A stretch of DNA of 64,000 nucleotides, taken from positions 62,001-126,000 of the forward strand of contig DVIQ01000073.1 in assembly GCA_018711185.1 (NCBI GenBank), written 5' to 3'. Source of the DNA: Candidatus Limivivens intestinipullorum. GTDB taxonomy: Bacteria > Bacillota > Clostridia > Lachnospirales > Lachnospiraceae. The position numbers and the translations under genes were made by a program. This document shows positions 7,486 to 13,976 of this stretch, piece by piece (the stretch's first letter is position 1; every line of letters starts with the position of its first letter). Below the pieces are notes generated by a model. The model ran no database searches. It was not told where the DNA came from and was given only the letters and a program-made list of their open reading frames with translations.

Positions 7486-7764
7486 CTAACAGAAATAGCG
7501 TATCTCATCAAATTGGGTAAGCCATTTATCTATTATCAATGTATTATTTGCTTCAATGACACGCATGAGCTTCCGCAAAATTCTCGGAGGAATACGGGAA
7601 TTATTATTACAAAGCAGAGCCTTTCCTGTACTGGTGATCCATATTTTCGTCGCATTTTCCGTGGCACGGCCTTCCGCTATATGGACATGCACGGGTTCCA
7701 GAGGATTGCATTCGTTTGACCAAAAGTAGATAATGTATGGCCCGATCCTAAGAATTTGCGGCAT
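7486..7764 (-). CDS. DUF4160 protein
   Basis: 92 residues with the typical PQILRIGPYIIYFWSNECN start and a PVHVHIAEGRATENATKIWI core (the HVHI motif is diagnostic). Its 3' neighbour across about 100 bp is the YgiT-type gene. It overlaps the upstream 89-aa gene by 17 bp, so the two are translationally coupled. DUF4160 genes are recurrently paired with small partners in mobile DNA; a toxin-antitoxin role is suspected but unproven. Confidence 0.85.
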   Translation of the reverse strand: MPQILRIGPYIIYFWSNECNPLEPVHVHIAEGRATENATKIWITSTGKALLCNNNSRIPPRILRKLMRVIEANNTLIIDKWLTQFDEIRYFC

Positions 7765-8017
7765 TCAGCACGCCTCCTTCCTGGGAAAACTCCATAATCA
7801 AATGCGCGTTATTACGAATCAACTGCTTGAAAAATGCCAATTCTGCTTCGGAATATCCATGGACTTCCCATGTATACTCTGGGAGCCAGCAAGTAGCATC
7901 GTGAAAACCATCTTTTAAATCAGGTGTTTCAATATAAACCTTAACACGGCCATCCGGTTTCATTTCGGAGTGAGTTATTTCAGTGTCATCGTTAAGAGTT
8001 ATAAATGGATACATCAT
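7748..8017 (-). CDS. Small partner of the DUF4160 protein
   Basis: 89 residues from ATG 8017, chosen because GGGAGGGATC lies just upstream. The sequence has a beta-rich N-terminal part (MYPFITLNDDTEITHSEM, GRVKVYIETP) and a C-terminal helix (YSEAELAFFKQLIRNNAHLI). It is coupled to the DUF4160 gene. I cannot name the family; DUF4160 partners often have this size and layout. Confidence 0.65.
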   Translation of the reverse strand: MMYPFITLNDDTEITHSEMKPDGRVKVYIETPDLKDGFHDATCWLPEYTWEVHGYSEAELAFFKQLIRNNAHLIMEFSQEGGVLNAANS

Positions 8018-8033
8018 ATAGTGATCCCTCCCT

Positions 8034-8693
8034 TTAAAATTTCGCTCTGAGCTCCACGACTCTCCCAATAATACGGACTGGTTTATCTACAATTTCCTCA
8101 TTTGTAAAATACATAGGTTCGTAGGCAGGATTGGTTGAAAGTAGCGCAATACCGTCTTTATATTTTTTTAGCCGCTTACAAGTTGCGTCGGTTCCGTTCA
8201 CCGTTGCGATAACAATGTCTTCAGACTCAGCATCATCCTGTTTTCGGACAATAACAACATCGCCCTCAGAAAATTTGGGTTCCATACTGTCCCCATGTAT
8301 TTGCAACCCGAAGAACTCGCCAGTGCGGGCCAGGTCAGCAGGAATCTCTTCTGTATCTATAATATCTTCAATCATTTCCAACGGAATACCGGCAGCAACT
8401 CGACCATATACTTTAATTAAAGTCCCTTTATTGCTTTTCTTTTGAACTACGTGTTCATCAGTATTGTCTTGCGAACGATGCTTTTCAACCAAGTCAGATT
8501 TTTCAATGCCAAAATAATTTGCCATTAATTCAATTTTATCTATCCTTGGATAAGAATTTCCTTTGACCCAGTCTGTAAATGTAGTGTACTTAACTCCGAG
8601 AGCTTCGCACATCTCTTTTCTGCTTTTGCCATACAGATCCATATAATATTGAATATTTTTGGCCATAATTTCGCGATTGCCTAAATCACTCAT
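8034..8693 (-). CDS. CI/LexA-like prophage repressor (HTH plus S24 peptidase)
   Basis: 219 residues: XRE-type HTH at about 10-65, then a Peptidase S24 domain. Self-cleavage elements are intact: the Ala101-Gly102 scissile bond in RVAAGIP, Ser136 in GDSMEP and Lys173 in TCKRLKK. Such repressors hold the lysogenic state and are inactivated by RecA-stimulated autocleavage after DNA damage. RBS AAGGAGG precedes the ATG. It is divergent from the Cro-like gene, and the shared interval holds repeated operators, one within its own promoter (autoregulation). Confidence 0.92.
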   Translation of the reverse strand: MSDLGNREIMAKNIQYYMDLYGKSRKEMCEALGVKYTTFTDWVKGNSYPRIDKIELMANYFGIEKSDLVEKHRSQDNTDEHVVQKKSNKGTLIKVYGRVAAGIPLEMIEDIIDTEEIPADLARTGEFFGLQIHGDSMEPKFSEGDVVIVRKQDDAESEDIVIATVNGTDATCKRLKKYKDGIALLSTNPAYEPMYFTNEEIVDKPVRIIGRVVELRAKF

Positions 8694-8720
8694 GTACTGC
8701 CCTCCTTTCTTATATTATTA

Positions 8721-8803
8721 TATGTTTAATCCGTAAAAATTTCAAGATAAACTTAAAAAAATACGAAAAAACCGTTGACATTACGATTAAACCGTAGTAT
8801 AGT
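8721..8803. promoter_or_regulatory. Divergent lysogeny-switch promoters and operators
   Basis: Rightward promoter: TTGACA 8775-8780, 17 nt, TATAGT 8798-8803. Leftward (repressor) promoter: TTGAAA, 17 nt, TATAAT upstream of 8693 on the minus strand. Three sites fit TACG-N6-CCGT(A): 8721-8735 (TATG variant, between the leftward -35 and -10), 8762-8775 (touching the rightward -35) and 8782-8796 (rightward spacer). The arrangement predicts CI repression of the lytic promoter and autoregulation. Confidence 0.75.
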
Positions 8804-8832
8804 TAGGGCAGGAAGGGAAAGGAGGCCATAAC

Positions 8833-9069
8833 TTGGAATTGAGTAAAGCGCGTTTTACACTAAAAACAGCTCGCGAAATGAAGAAATATACACAAGAAGA
8901 GGCGGCAAAACTAATAGGTGTTAGCACGGATACTTTGGGAAATTATGAAAGAGGAAAAAGTTATCCAGATATTCCGGTTTTACGCAAAATAGAAGAAGTA
9001 TATGGAATTTCATACAGCCAGCTTATTTTTTTACCGTTAGATTACGATAAAACCGTAAATATTTTATGA
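8833..9069 (+). CDS. Cro-like XRE regulator
   Basis: 78 residues with an HTH_3 domain: YTQEEAAKLIGVSTDTLGNY, ERGKSYPDIPVLRKI. It starts with TTG; the AAAGGAGG 7-8 nt upstream decides the start. It is the first gene of the rightward early transcript and faces the CI-like gene. A further operator copy lies at its 3' end. Confidence 0.85.
   Translation: MELSKARFTLKTAREMKKYTQEEAAKLIGVSTDTLGNYERGKSYPDIPVLRKIEEVYGISYSQLIFLPLDYDKTVNIL
9043..9057. promoter_or_regulatory. Extra operator copy inside the 3' end of the Cro-like gene
   Basis: TACGATAAAACCGTA repeats the TACG-N6-CCGTA pattern of the switch region about 250 bp away. It overlaps codons near the end of the Cro-like gene. A distal operator could support repressor looping or block elongation. 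Confidence 0.55.
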
Positions 9070-9117
9070 CACAAAACATAGAAAGCGATGAGAGATCAGG
9101 AAGGAGGGTAAGAGCCA

Positions 9118-9189
9118 TTGAGTGAACCACTCGGCACCAGAATAAAGAATTACCTGGATGAGAAAGGCATAAAATATTCATCCGTTTAG
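9118..9189 (+). pseudogene. Truncated duplicate of the HTH gene at 9836
   Basis: A TTG-start ORF of 23 codons with its own strong RBS (AAGGAGGG) repeats the first 22 or so residues of the gene at 9836 (SEPLGTRIKNYLDEKGIKYS) and then ends in TAG. The first 30 bases are identical between copies. It is the left member of a direct repeat flanking the 9203-9839 ribbon-helix-helix cassette. Confidence 0.7.
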
Positions 9190-9202
9190 GGAGGTGAGAG
9201 GG

Positions 9203-9370
9203 ATGGAACGGGAGCCCCAAAAAGCAATCCGCCTTACCATAAGAGCCAGCGAAGAACTTGACAGACTTCTGCGGCAGGAAGCAGTAAGGCGGGGGACGAA
9301 TGTGAATCAGATCATGTTGTACATACTGAATCGTTATTTTGCAGCTTCGGACAGATCAATTTCACCATGA
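9203..9370 (+). CDS. Small ribbon-helix-helix protein
   Basis: 55 residues, too short for most gene callers. RBS GGGAGGTGAG precedes ATG. KAIRLTIRASEELDRLLRQE followed by GTNVNQIMLYILNRYF is a classic Arc/MetJ-type ribbon-helix-helix layout. Its 3' end overlaps the convergent gene at 9334 by 37 bp. Probably a DNA-binding early regulator. Confidence 0.65.
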   Translation: MEREPQKAIRLTIRASEELDRLLRQEAVRRGTNVNQIMLYILNRYFAASDRSISP

Positions 9371-9516
9371 GAGTTTTCATAGTCCTTAATGCGCTGCTTA
9401 ATCATTAATTCGATCTCTTTGTTGGCTGAACGTCCATTTTCTTCAGCAATATAGCGGATTTTAGCCAGATATTCCTGCGGTATCCGTAAGGTGTAGCGTG
9501 GCAGATCAGATGTCAT
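9334..9516 (-). CDS. Arc-like ribbon-helix-helix repressor
   Basis: 60 residues. Start at ATG 9516 with GGAGGA upstream. LPRYTLRIPQEYLAKIRYIA then ENGRSANKEIELMIKQRIKD matches the Arc family (DNA-contacting strand, then two helices). It is divergent from the gene at 9642; the interval is full of TGACG repeats, suggesting it represses both promoters. Confidence 0.82.
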   Translation of the reverse strand: MTSDLPRYTLRIPQEYLAKIRYIAEENGRSANKEIELMIKQRIKDYENSHGEIDLSEAAK

Positions 9517-9538
9517 AGCGGCAGTCCTCCTTCGTATT

Positions 9539-9647
9539 TGCGTTATTGTGTCGTCATTATAGCACAAAAAATTCGTCAAAAAACATATTGACGCAAAAGT
9601 GACGCAATGATATAATGCATTCAAAAGGAGGTGACGCAAAGGTGACG
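9539..9647. promoter_or_regulatory. Divergent promoters with TGACG repeat operators
   Basis: TGACG occurs at 9589, 9600, 9632 and 9643; its complement CGTCA at 9552 and 9574; and a near match TTGCGTTA at 9539. Several copies extend to GTGACGCAA. Rightward promoter: TTGACG 9588-9593, 17 nt, TATAAT 9611-9616. Leftward: extended -10 TGCTATAAT. The sites overlap both promoters and the RBS of the gene at 9642. Confidence 0.65.
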
Positions 9648-9839
9648 CACAAGAAACGCCGGCTAGGTCTTTCAGTTCCAGAATCGCTCTATAAAAAGAT
9701 TTCAGATAGAGCTGCGTATCACGGAAAGACATTGAATGCCACTTGCCTGGATATTTTCTGGGAATATTTCGAAAGCGATGGAAGAAAAAAGAGAGAAGAA
9801 GGGAAATTCAATGAGCAGAAAGAGGTGAAGAATAATTGA
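9642..9839 (+). CDS. Ribbon-helix-helix regulator
   Basis: 65 residues from GTG 9642 (AAGGAGG upstream; an ATG at 9615 lies before the RBS and inside the promoter and is rejected). KRRLGLSVPESLYKKISDRA then AYHGKTLNATCLDIFWEYFE fits an Arc/CopG fold. Its stop overlaps the TTG start of the next gene (TTGA), so the pair is coupled. Confidence 0.72.
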   Translation: MTHKKRRLGLSVPESLYKKISDRAAYHGKTLNATCLDIFWEYFESDGRKKREEGKFNEQKEVKNN

Positions 9840-10057
9840 GTGAACCACTCGGCACCAGAATAAAAGCTTACCTGGATGAGAAGGGCATAAAATATTCCTT
9901 CGTTGCAGACCGCATTGGCTTACCGATGAATATATTCAGCCCCATTCTCCACAACAAAAGAGAACTGAAGGCCACAGAGTATTTTGCTATCTGTAGAGCC
10001 CTCAAAGTTCCCTTGGAAAAGTTTGCCGATCAGAAAGGAGATAAAAGTGAAAAATAA
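9836..10057 (+). CDS. XRE-like small DNA-binding protein
   Basis: 73 residues from TTG 9836. LGTRIKAYLDEKGIKYSFVA then DRIGLPMNIFSPILHNKREL is an HTH of the Cro/CI class. It overlaps the upstream stop. A truncated twin lies at 9118-9189. Likely an early regulator in the switch region. Confidence 0.75.
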   Translation: MSEPLGTRIKAYLDEKGIKYSFVADRIGLPMNIFSPILHNKRELKATEYFAICRALKVPLEKFADQKGDKSEK

Positions 10058-10268
10058 AACAAATTGGGGAAATCTTGTTATAGAAATAGTGGCTACATTT
10101 ATTTCAACTATTATTTTTATTTGTCTTTATCATTCGTACATGAATCAGAACGGGATGGAGGCATTTCGTGAGCAGCAGGCTCAGATTGTTGAAGTTTCTT
10201 CGAAAACAGCGGATCTAATTGATATGCAGATTCAAGTTCTTCAAGAGATTGAAGATCTTCTGCAGTAA
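10047..10268 (+). CDS. Single-pass membrane protein with coiled-coil tail
   Basis: 73 residues from GTG 10047 with AAAGGAG upstream. One membrane helix (NLVIEIVATFISTIIFICLY) is followed by a charged helical tail (QIVEVSSKTADLIDMQIQVL). It is coupled to the HTH gene before it. Its 3' two thirds (10117-10268) are also coded on the opposite strand by the 10117-10845 gene. Function unknown; it may be a superinfection-exclusion type protein. Confidence 0.6.
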   Translation: MKNKTNWGNLVIEIVATFISTIIFICLYHSYMNQNGMEAFREQQAQIVEVSSKTADLIDMQIQVLQEIEDLLQ

Positions 10269-10845
10269 TTGCCGCTTCATCTTCTTGCGTGAGCAAAGCG
10301 ATAACTGGCTGTATACCTTGACTCATAACTTTAACAAGTTCATCTATTTGTGGCCCGGCGGCGCTCAAGATGACGGAAGAAACTATTTCTACTACAAGAT
10401 TCATAAAAATATTTTTCAGCGCCTTGATCAATACAGATTTAACTGGCGATGGCTTTTCAGTTTTGGCTACAGCATCAGAAAACATCTTTATTGTATCGGA
10501 AAACAGTTTACTTGTTTCTTCCGTTAAAGGTGATTCGACTGCTGGATCGTTCTCCATAGATTGAATAAAATCTTGTATTTGAATTGATGTGGTAATTGCA
10601 GAGTCAAGGGAGTCCTGGTCAAAGTTATTTAATATGTCCTCGGCCTTTTTTATGAGTGTATATACCGAGGAATCAAGCTTAGGCGATGAAGAAACAGTTT
10701 TCTGAGCTGCAGTTGCGATTTCCGGTAAATCCTGATTTTCAATTAATGCGATTGCTTCATCAAACTTTTTCTGAATGGATGGGTCTGATAGTATATCGCC
10801 ACAGGAACGATTAATTAGTTCAAGTTGCTTGCCTAAATTATCCAT
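10117..10845 (-). CDS. 242-aa helical protein with one membrane segment
   Basis: RBS AAAGGAGCC precedes ATG 10845. Residues 1-150 are acidic and helical; a hydrophobic stretch (NIFMNLVVEIVSSVILSAAG) lies near 165-185; the C-terminus is acidic and Ser-rich. No family recognised. It is a lone minus-strand gene in the early region, often the sign of a lysogenic-conversion gene expressed from the prophage. It overlaps the convergent gene at 10047-10268 by 152 bp. Confidence 0.62.
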   Translation of the reverse strand: MDNLGKQLELINRSCGDILSDPSIQKKFDEAIALIENQDLPEIATAAQKTVSSSPKLDSSVYTLIKKAEDILNNFDQDSLDSAITTSIQIQDFIQSMENDPAVESPLTEETSKLFSDTIKMFSDAVAKTEKPSPVKSVLIKALKNIFMNLVVEIVSSVILSAAGPQIDELVKVMSQGIQPVIALLTQEDEAAITAEDLQSLEELESAYQLDPLFSKKLQQSEPAAHEMPPSRSDSCTNDKDK

Positions 10846-10945
10846 GGTAAGGCTCCTTTCGTAACGTCCAATATATTAACGCTAATTTACCATATTATGA
10901 AAGGAATTTCAATATTTACGAAAAGATTTGGGAGGTAATTAAAAA

Positions 10946-11197
10946 ATGAGTAATCAACCAGTATCTGAAGAAGAAAAAGCAAGAGACGCCGAGCGCGGCA
11001 AACAGGAGTACATGAACAATCACACCAAGTCTTATGTATACAAAAACAGAGGACTGGAAATCAAAATGCAGGCAATGGAGATCCTTTCGAAGCGCCTGGA
11101 AGAGCTGGATGAACTGGCCGTCAGACAGCACGGCCGGGAGAAGCTTGACACGCTGGCTGTTATGGCACAGATCGGGCAGGCGATTATTCCGGATTAA
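10946..11197 (+). CDS. Small early phage protein, unknown
   Basis: 83 residues, GGGAGGT upstream of ATG. Highly charged and helical (EEEKARDAERGKQEYMNNHT, then a predicted C-terminal helix MQAMEILSKRLEELDELA). Starts the long early operon. No family recognised. Confidence 0.65.
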   Translation: MSNQPVSEEEKARDAERGKQEYMNNHTKSYVYKNRGLEIKMQAMEILSKRLEELDELAVRQHGREKLDTLAVMAQIGQAIIPD

Positions 11198-11209
11198 GGA
11201 GGATGAAAA

Positions 11210-11509
11210 ATGGATCAGAAGTATATAGACGCTATCGATGCGGCTATCGAAGAGAAGTGTAAAGGTATATATCGCTGGTTAAGCGGATTTAATTTTGCTA
11301 AAGAATCAAAGCGGCTCGCAAAGCTTCTCTCTAAAAGAGTGAAATTAATGAGTATTTCCAAAAAATGTATAAACAAAGAAGTTATGGCTTCGATAGATCT
11401 CGCTATTGAAACGATCGGAGACTATGTTTATCGGCATCCAGAAGAGTATTCCCCGGCAGTAAGTTTTGCGGAGATCTTGACTGCCAGGGAAAAGCTCAAA
11501 AACGATTAG
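11210..11509 (+). CDS. Small early phage protein, unknown
   Basis: 99 residues, with AAGGAGGATG upstream. Basic and helical (RWLSGFNFAKESKRLAKLLS), followed by an acidic helix. It lies 12 bp after the previous gene. Its last codons overlap the convergent gene at 11506 by 4 bp. No family recognised. Confidence 0.6.
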   Translation: MDQKYIDAIDAAIEEKCKGIYRWLSGFNFAKESKRLAKLLSKRVKLMSISKKCINKEVMASIDLAIETIGDYVYRHPEEYSPAVSFAEILTAREKLKND

Positions 11510-11763
11510 CTCATGTAAATCTCAAAACCGGTACGTTGTACTGCATCAAAAAGCTTGTTTGACACTTGATTGTACGCCTGAATGTTTGCCAGCATGATAA
11601 TCACGTTTTTTTCCAAATCTTTTTTGCATGTGGGGCAACAAAAAGATTTGGCCATCTTAATTAAGTCCTCGAATTCTTTATTATTGCTTGGAATCTGAAT
11701 GGTTATAGTTGTTTTGCAAGATGGACAAACAATTTTTAGCTTTTTGCATAAATATTCTGCCAT
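11506..11763 (-). CDS. Zinc-ribbon protein on the opposite strand
   Basis: 85 residues with CPSCKTTITIQI and, 30 residues on, CCPTCKKDLEK: two CxxC knuckles forming a zinc ribbon, then a helical tail. RBS AGGAGGTAAT precedes ATG. A second lone minus-strand gene in the early region, so possibly expressed from the lysogen. Function unknown. Confidence 0.68.
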   Translation of the reverse strand: MAEYLCKKLKIVCPSCKTTITIQIPSNNKEFEDLIKMAKSFCCPTCKKDLEKNVIIMLANIQAYNQVSNKLFDAVQRTGFEIYMS

Positions 11764-11870
11764 GAGTATTACCTCCTTTTCTTAAAACTCGGCTCTGGCG
11801 GGAGCCTGTACTTTAAGAATATGGGAAAATGAAACAGAAGTCAATGCTTGGGAAGTGAGGTGAACAGAAT

Positions 11871-12010
11871 GGAAGAATGCGCCACCTGCGATCATTTCAA
11901 ATTATCTCAACATTCAGAGTGAACTGAACATTGAGACGGGGATGATTCCGGAGCTTCCGGAACCATGGAGCCTTTGTTACTCGCTTAATCCGCACGTTTC
12001 GGATAAATAG
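11871..12010 (+). pseudogene. Frameshifted small Cys-containing gene
   Basis: ATG 11871 (GTGAGGTG upstream) opens MEECATCDHFKLSQHSE then hits TGA. In another frame the same DNA continues NIETGMIPELPEPWSLCYSL to TAG 12010. The two parts together look like one roughly 45-aa protein broken by an indel near 11900. The stretch 11764-12062 shows nothing else. Confidence 0.4.
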
Positions 12011-12062
12011 CAACGGAACCAAATTCCAGTAAATGCATACCATAACAGAGGGGGTGTGTTCA

Positions 12063-12239
12063 ATGAAGCGTGAAAAGCCGAAAATCATCAGCATGGTGAA
12101 AATTAACGGGGAATGGGTCAACCAGGAAGACGTCGATCCAGAGGTTTTCGCAGGAATCGTTGAGACAGTAATTCGTCGGGCGGCGGCAAATATTGGATTT
12201 GACGTTACAGTGACCGACACAAAGGAAAAGCTCGCCTGA
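12063..12239 (+). CDS. Small conserved-type phage protein
   Basis: 58 residues starting MKREKPKIISMVKINGEWVN, with RBS AGAGGGGGTG. A two-stranded N-terminus is followed by a helix (FAGIVETVIRRAAANIGFDV). Early phage genes of this shape are common in Clostridia; function unknown. Stop overlaps the next start. Confidence 0.62.
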   Translation: MKREKPKIISMVKINGEWVNQEDVDPEVFAGIVETVIRRAAANIGFDVTVTDTKEKLA

Positions 12240-12475
12240 TGGCGGGCGGAAAGGACAAGCCTATGAAAATCATGAGATACATAGCCGGTGCGGCCCTGAT
12301 GGTCTCCGGCTGTATGGTGGATTCCGGGACATGGATCCCGGCGATGGTTGCCGTGGCGGCAGCAGGATTCCTCCTTGAAGAGGCATGGCGCTGCGGGCTG
12401 ATGAAGGGAGGTGAGGAGCTTGACAGTCGATGCAATGAAGAGACATTGCTTGGTGAGGATCAGCGTCCAGCGTGA
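12239..12475 (+). CDS. Small membrane protein
   Basis: 78 residues beginning at an ATG that overlaps the previous TGA. Two hydrophobic segments (YIAGAALMVSGCMVDSG, and WIPAMVAVAAAGFLLEEAW) suggest a membrane hairpin. The 3' end overlaps the next gene out of frame by 56 bp. Function unknown. Confidence 0.55.
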   Translation: MAGGKDKPMKIMRYIAGAALMVSGCMVDSGTWIPAMVAVAAAGFLLEEAWRCGLMKGGEELDSRCNEETLLGEDQRPA

Positions 12476-12644
12476 CCTTGTAAACAAGGCTACCACGGAA
12501 TTATCTGCCAAAATGGCGGCGAACGTTTTGTGGACCATGGCCGACTTGTACTATGACTTAGAGCTGATCCCGAAAGCGGTGCGCGACAATGCGATGACGG
12601 ACGCCGACAAAGTGCTGCTTCCGCACAGGGAGGTGACAAAGTGA
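12420..12644 (+). CDS. Small early protein
   Basis: 74 residues from TTG 12420, chosen for GGGAGGTGAG upstream; ATG 12435 is the alternative. Helical sequence (RDLVNKATTELSAKMAANVL, WTMADLYYDLELIPKAVRDN). Stop overlaps the next GTG (GTGA). Function unknown. Confidence 0.55.
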   Translation: MTVDAMKRHCLVRISVQRDLVNKATTELSAKMAANVLWTMADLYYDLELIPKAVRDNAMTDADKVLLPHREVTK

Positions 12645-12733
12645 TCTGGATCGAGGACGTCCGGGACGCAACACCCGAAGAATTGGAAAATGGCCCTGCG
12701 CCGGCAAGCAATCAGGGCCAAAACAATGAATGA
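12641..12733 (+). CDS. 30-aa coupled peptide
   Basis: GTG start overlapping the previous stop, with GGGAGGTGAC upstream. The sequence VIWIEDVRDATPEELENGPA is acidic. Small coupled ORF; function unknown. Confidence 0.45.
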   Translation: MIWIEDVRDATPEELENGPAPASNQGQNNE

Positions 12734-12794
12734 ATCATCCTCATTATAAATAAATTTTGGGATGATTTCAATAAAAAAATTTAAGGAGGATACC

Positions 12795-13184
12795 ATGAAA
12801 CACATCAACTTAGAAGAGTTCGCCAGCGGCGCGCTCAGCGATCTGATTAACCAGGAAATGAAGCGGGTTACGGAAAACATCCAGGACCCCAACACTGTAC
12901 CGACAGCAAAACGGGAGATTACGGTAAAAATCACCTTAAAACCCAATGAGCAGAGGGACTTTGTGGCTACTGCGATTCAGGCGAAATCTACGCTCGCGCC
13001 GGCTCTGGGAGCTCTTACCGTCATGACCATGGGCCGAGACCTGAAAACCGGTGAGGTGGACGCTGTGGAGATCGGCAACCAGATCCCCGGCCAGATGAGC
13101 TTCCAGGACATGGAGGTTGATCCGTCAACCGGGGAAATTCGTGAAACCAATGTAATCGATATGAGAAAGGCCAAACAGGCATAA
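12795..13184 (+). CDS. Phage 'replication terminator'-type protein
   Basis: 129 residues from ATG 12795 (AAGGAGGATACC upstream). MKHINLEEFASGALSDLINQ, ENIQDPNTVPTAKREITVKI and EIGNQIPGQMS match a family common in Firmicutes phages that is usually labelled replication terminator protein. That label rests on weak homology; the role is unproven. It is followed 12 bp later by the 244-aa gene with which it normally travels. Confidence 0.72.
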   Translation: MKHINLEEFASGALSDLINQEMKRVTENIQDPNTVPTAKREITVKITLKPNEQRDFVATAIQAKSTLAPALGALTVMTMGRDLKTGEVDAVEIGNQIPGQMSFQDMEVDPSTGEIRETNVIDMRKAKQA

Positions 13185-13196
13185 GGAGGAAGAGTC

Positions 13197-13931
13197 ATGA
13201 TTAAAGAAGCGCTACAGTACATCACAGATCTGAAGGAAGCTGCAATGAACCCGAAAGTTTTGGAAATCAACGGGCGTACCTATTGTGATCGGAGGCTTAA
13301 CCCTTACGATAAAGAGCCGATGGCACAGCCGATTGGGGCTTCTACGCTTACCGCTTTGGTGGACTACATCAAAAACTGCAGCGGAGAGCTTCGAAGCGGC
13401 ATGATCTGTCACGTGGAAAGCCCTGTAAAGGTGTCTCTGTATTCCGGGCTGACGCAGGAGAGGAAGAGGGAAAACCTCTTCGAGTGCAATGCCATTGTGC
13501 CGAAATTCCGCTTCGATTCCTGGTATGACCAGGAAAGCTTCCTGATCGAGATGCGGGCCGATTTCGTGTCGGCTGGGGATCTCGAAACGATTCTCAAGAT
13601 CGCTGGAAACGTCCAGAGCGGATCAACGAAAAACTGTGTGGATGATGGCGTAAGCCAGCAGACGACAATCAAAAGCGGAGTAGCCTCAAGAGCGGACATC
13701 ATCCCTCCAAACCCCGCCTGCCTGACGCCGTACAGAACATTCTTGGAGATTCCGCAGCCGGACGGGCTGTTTGTGTTCCGGATCGGCGAACAAAAAGGTG
13801 AGCCTTGCTTCAAGATTGTCAAAGCGGAAGGCGGCTTATGGCGCAACCAGGCGATGCAGTATATCAAGTCTTATATTGAGCAGCAGCTTGAAGAGATCGA
13901 TATGGCTGATTCGATTACCATTATCGCTTAA
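13197..13931 (+). CDS. DUF2303-like phage protein
   Basis: 244 residues. Features: LEINGRTYCDRRLNPYDKEP, ASTLTALVDYIKN, then FRFDSWYDQESFLIEMRADF and a beta-rich C-terminal half. This looks like the YfdQ/DUF2303 group found beside single-strand annealing or replication genes. Assignment is tentative. A C(UUCG)G hairpin follows the stop. Confidence 0.62.
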   Translation: MIKEALQYITDLKEAAMNPKVLEINGRTYCDRRLNPYDKEPMAQPIGASTLTALVDYIKNCSGELRSGMICHVESPVKVSLYSGLTQERKRENLFECNAIVPKFRFDSWYDQESFLIEMRADFVSAGDLETILKIAGNVQSGSTKNCVDDGVSQQTTIKSGVASRADIIPPNPACLTPYRTFLEIPQPDGLFVFRIGEQKGEPCFKIVKAEGGLWRNQAMQYIKSYIEQQLEEIDMADSITIIA

Positions 13932-13938
13932 TTTTACC

Positions 13939-13956
13939 CCGCCGCTTCGGCGGCGG
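13939..13956 (+). terminator. C(TTCG)G tetraloop hairpin
   Basis: A 7-bp stem (CCGCCGC with GCGGCGG) is capped by an ultra-stable TTCG loop. No T-tract follows; it may stabilise mRNA ends or pause transcription ahead of the replication gene. Confidence 0.5.
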
Positions 13957-13976
13957 TAAACAAAAGGGGAGGTAGT

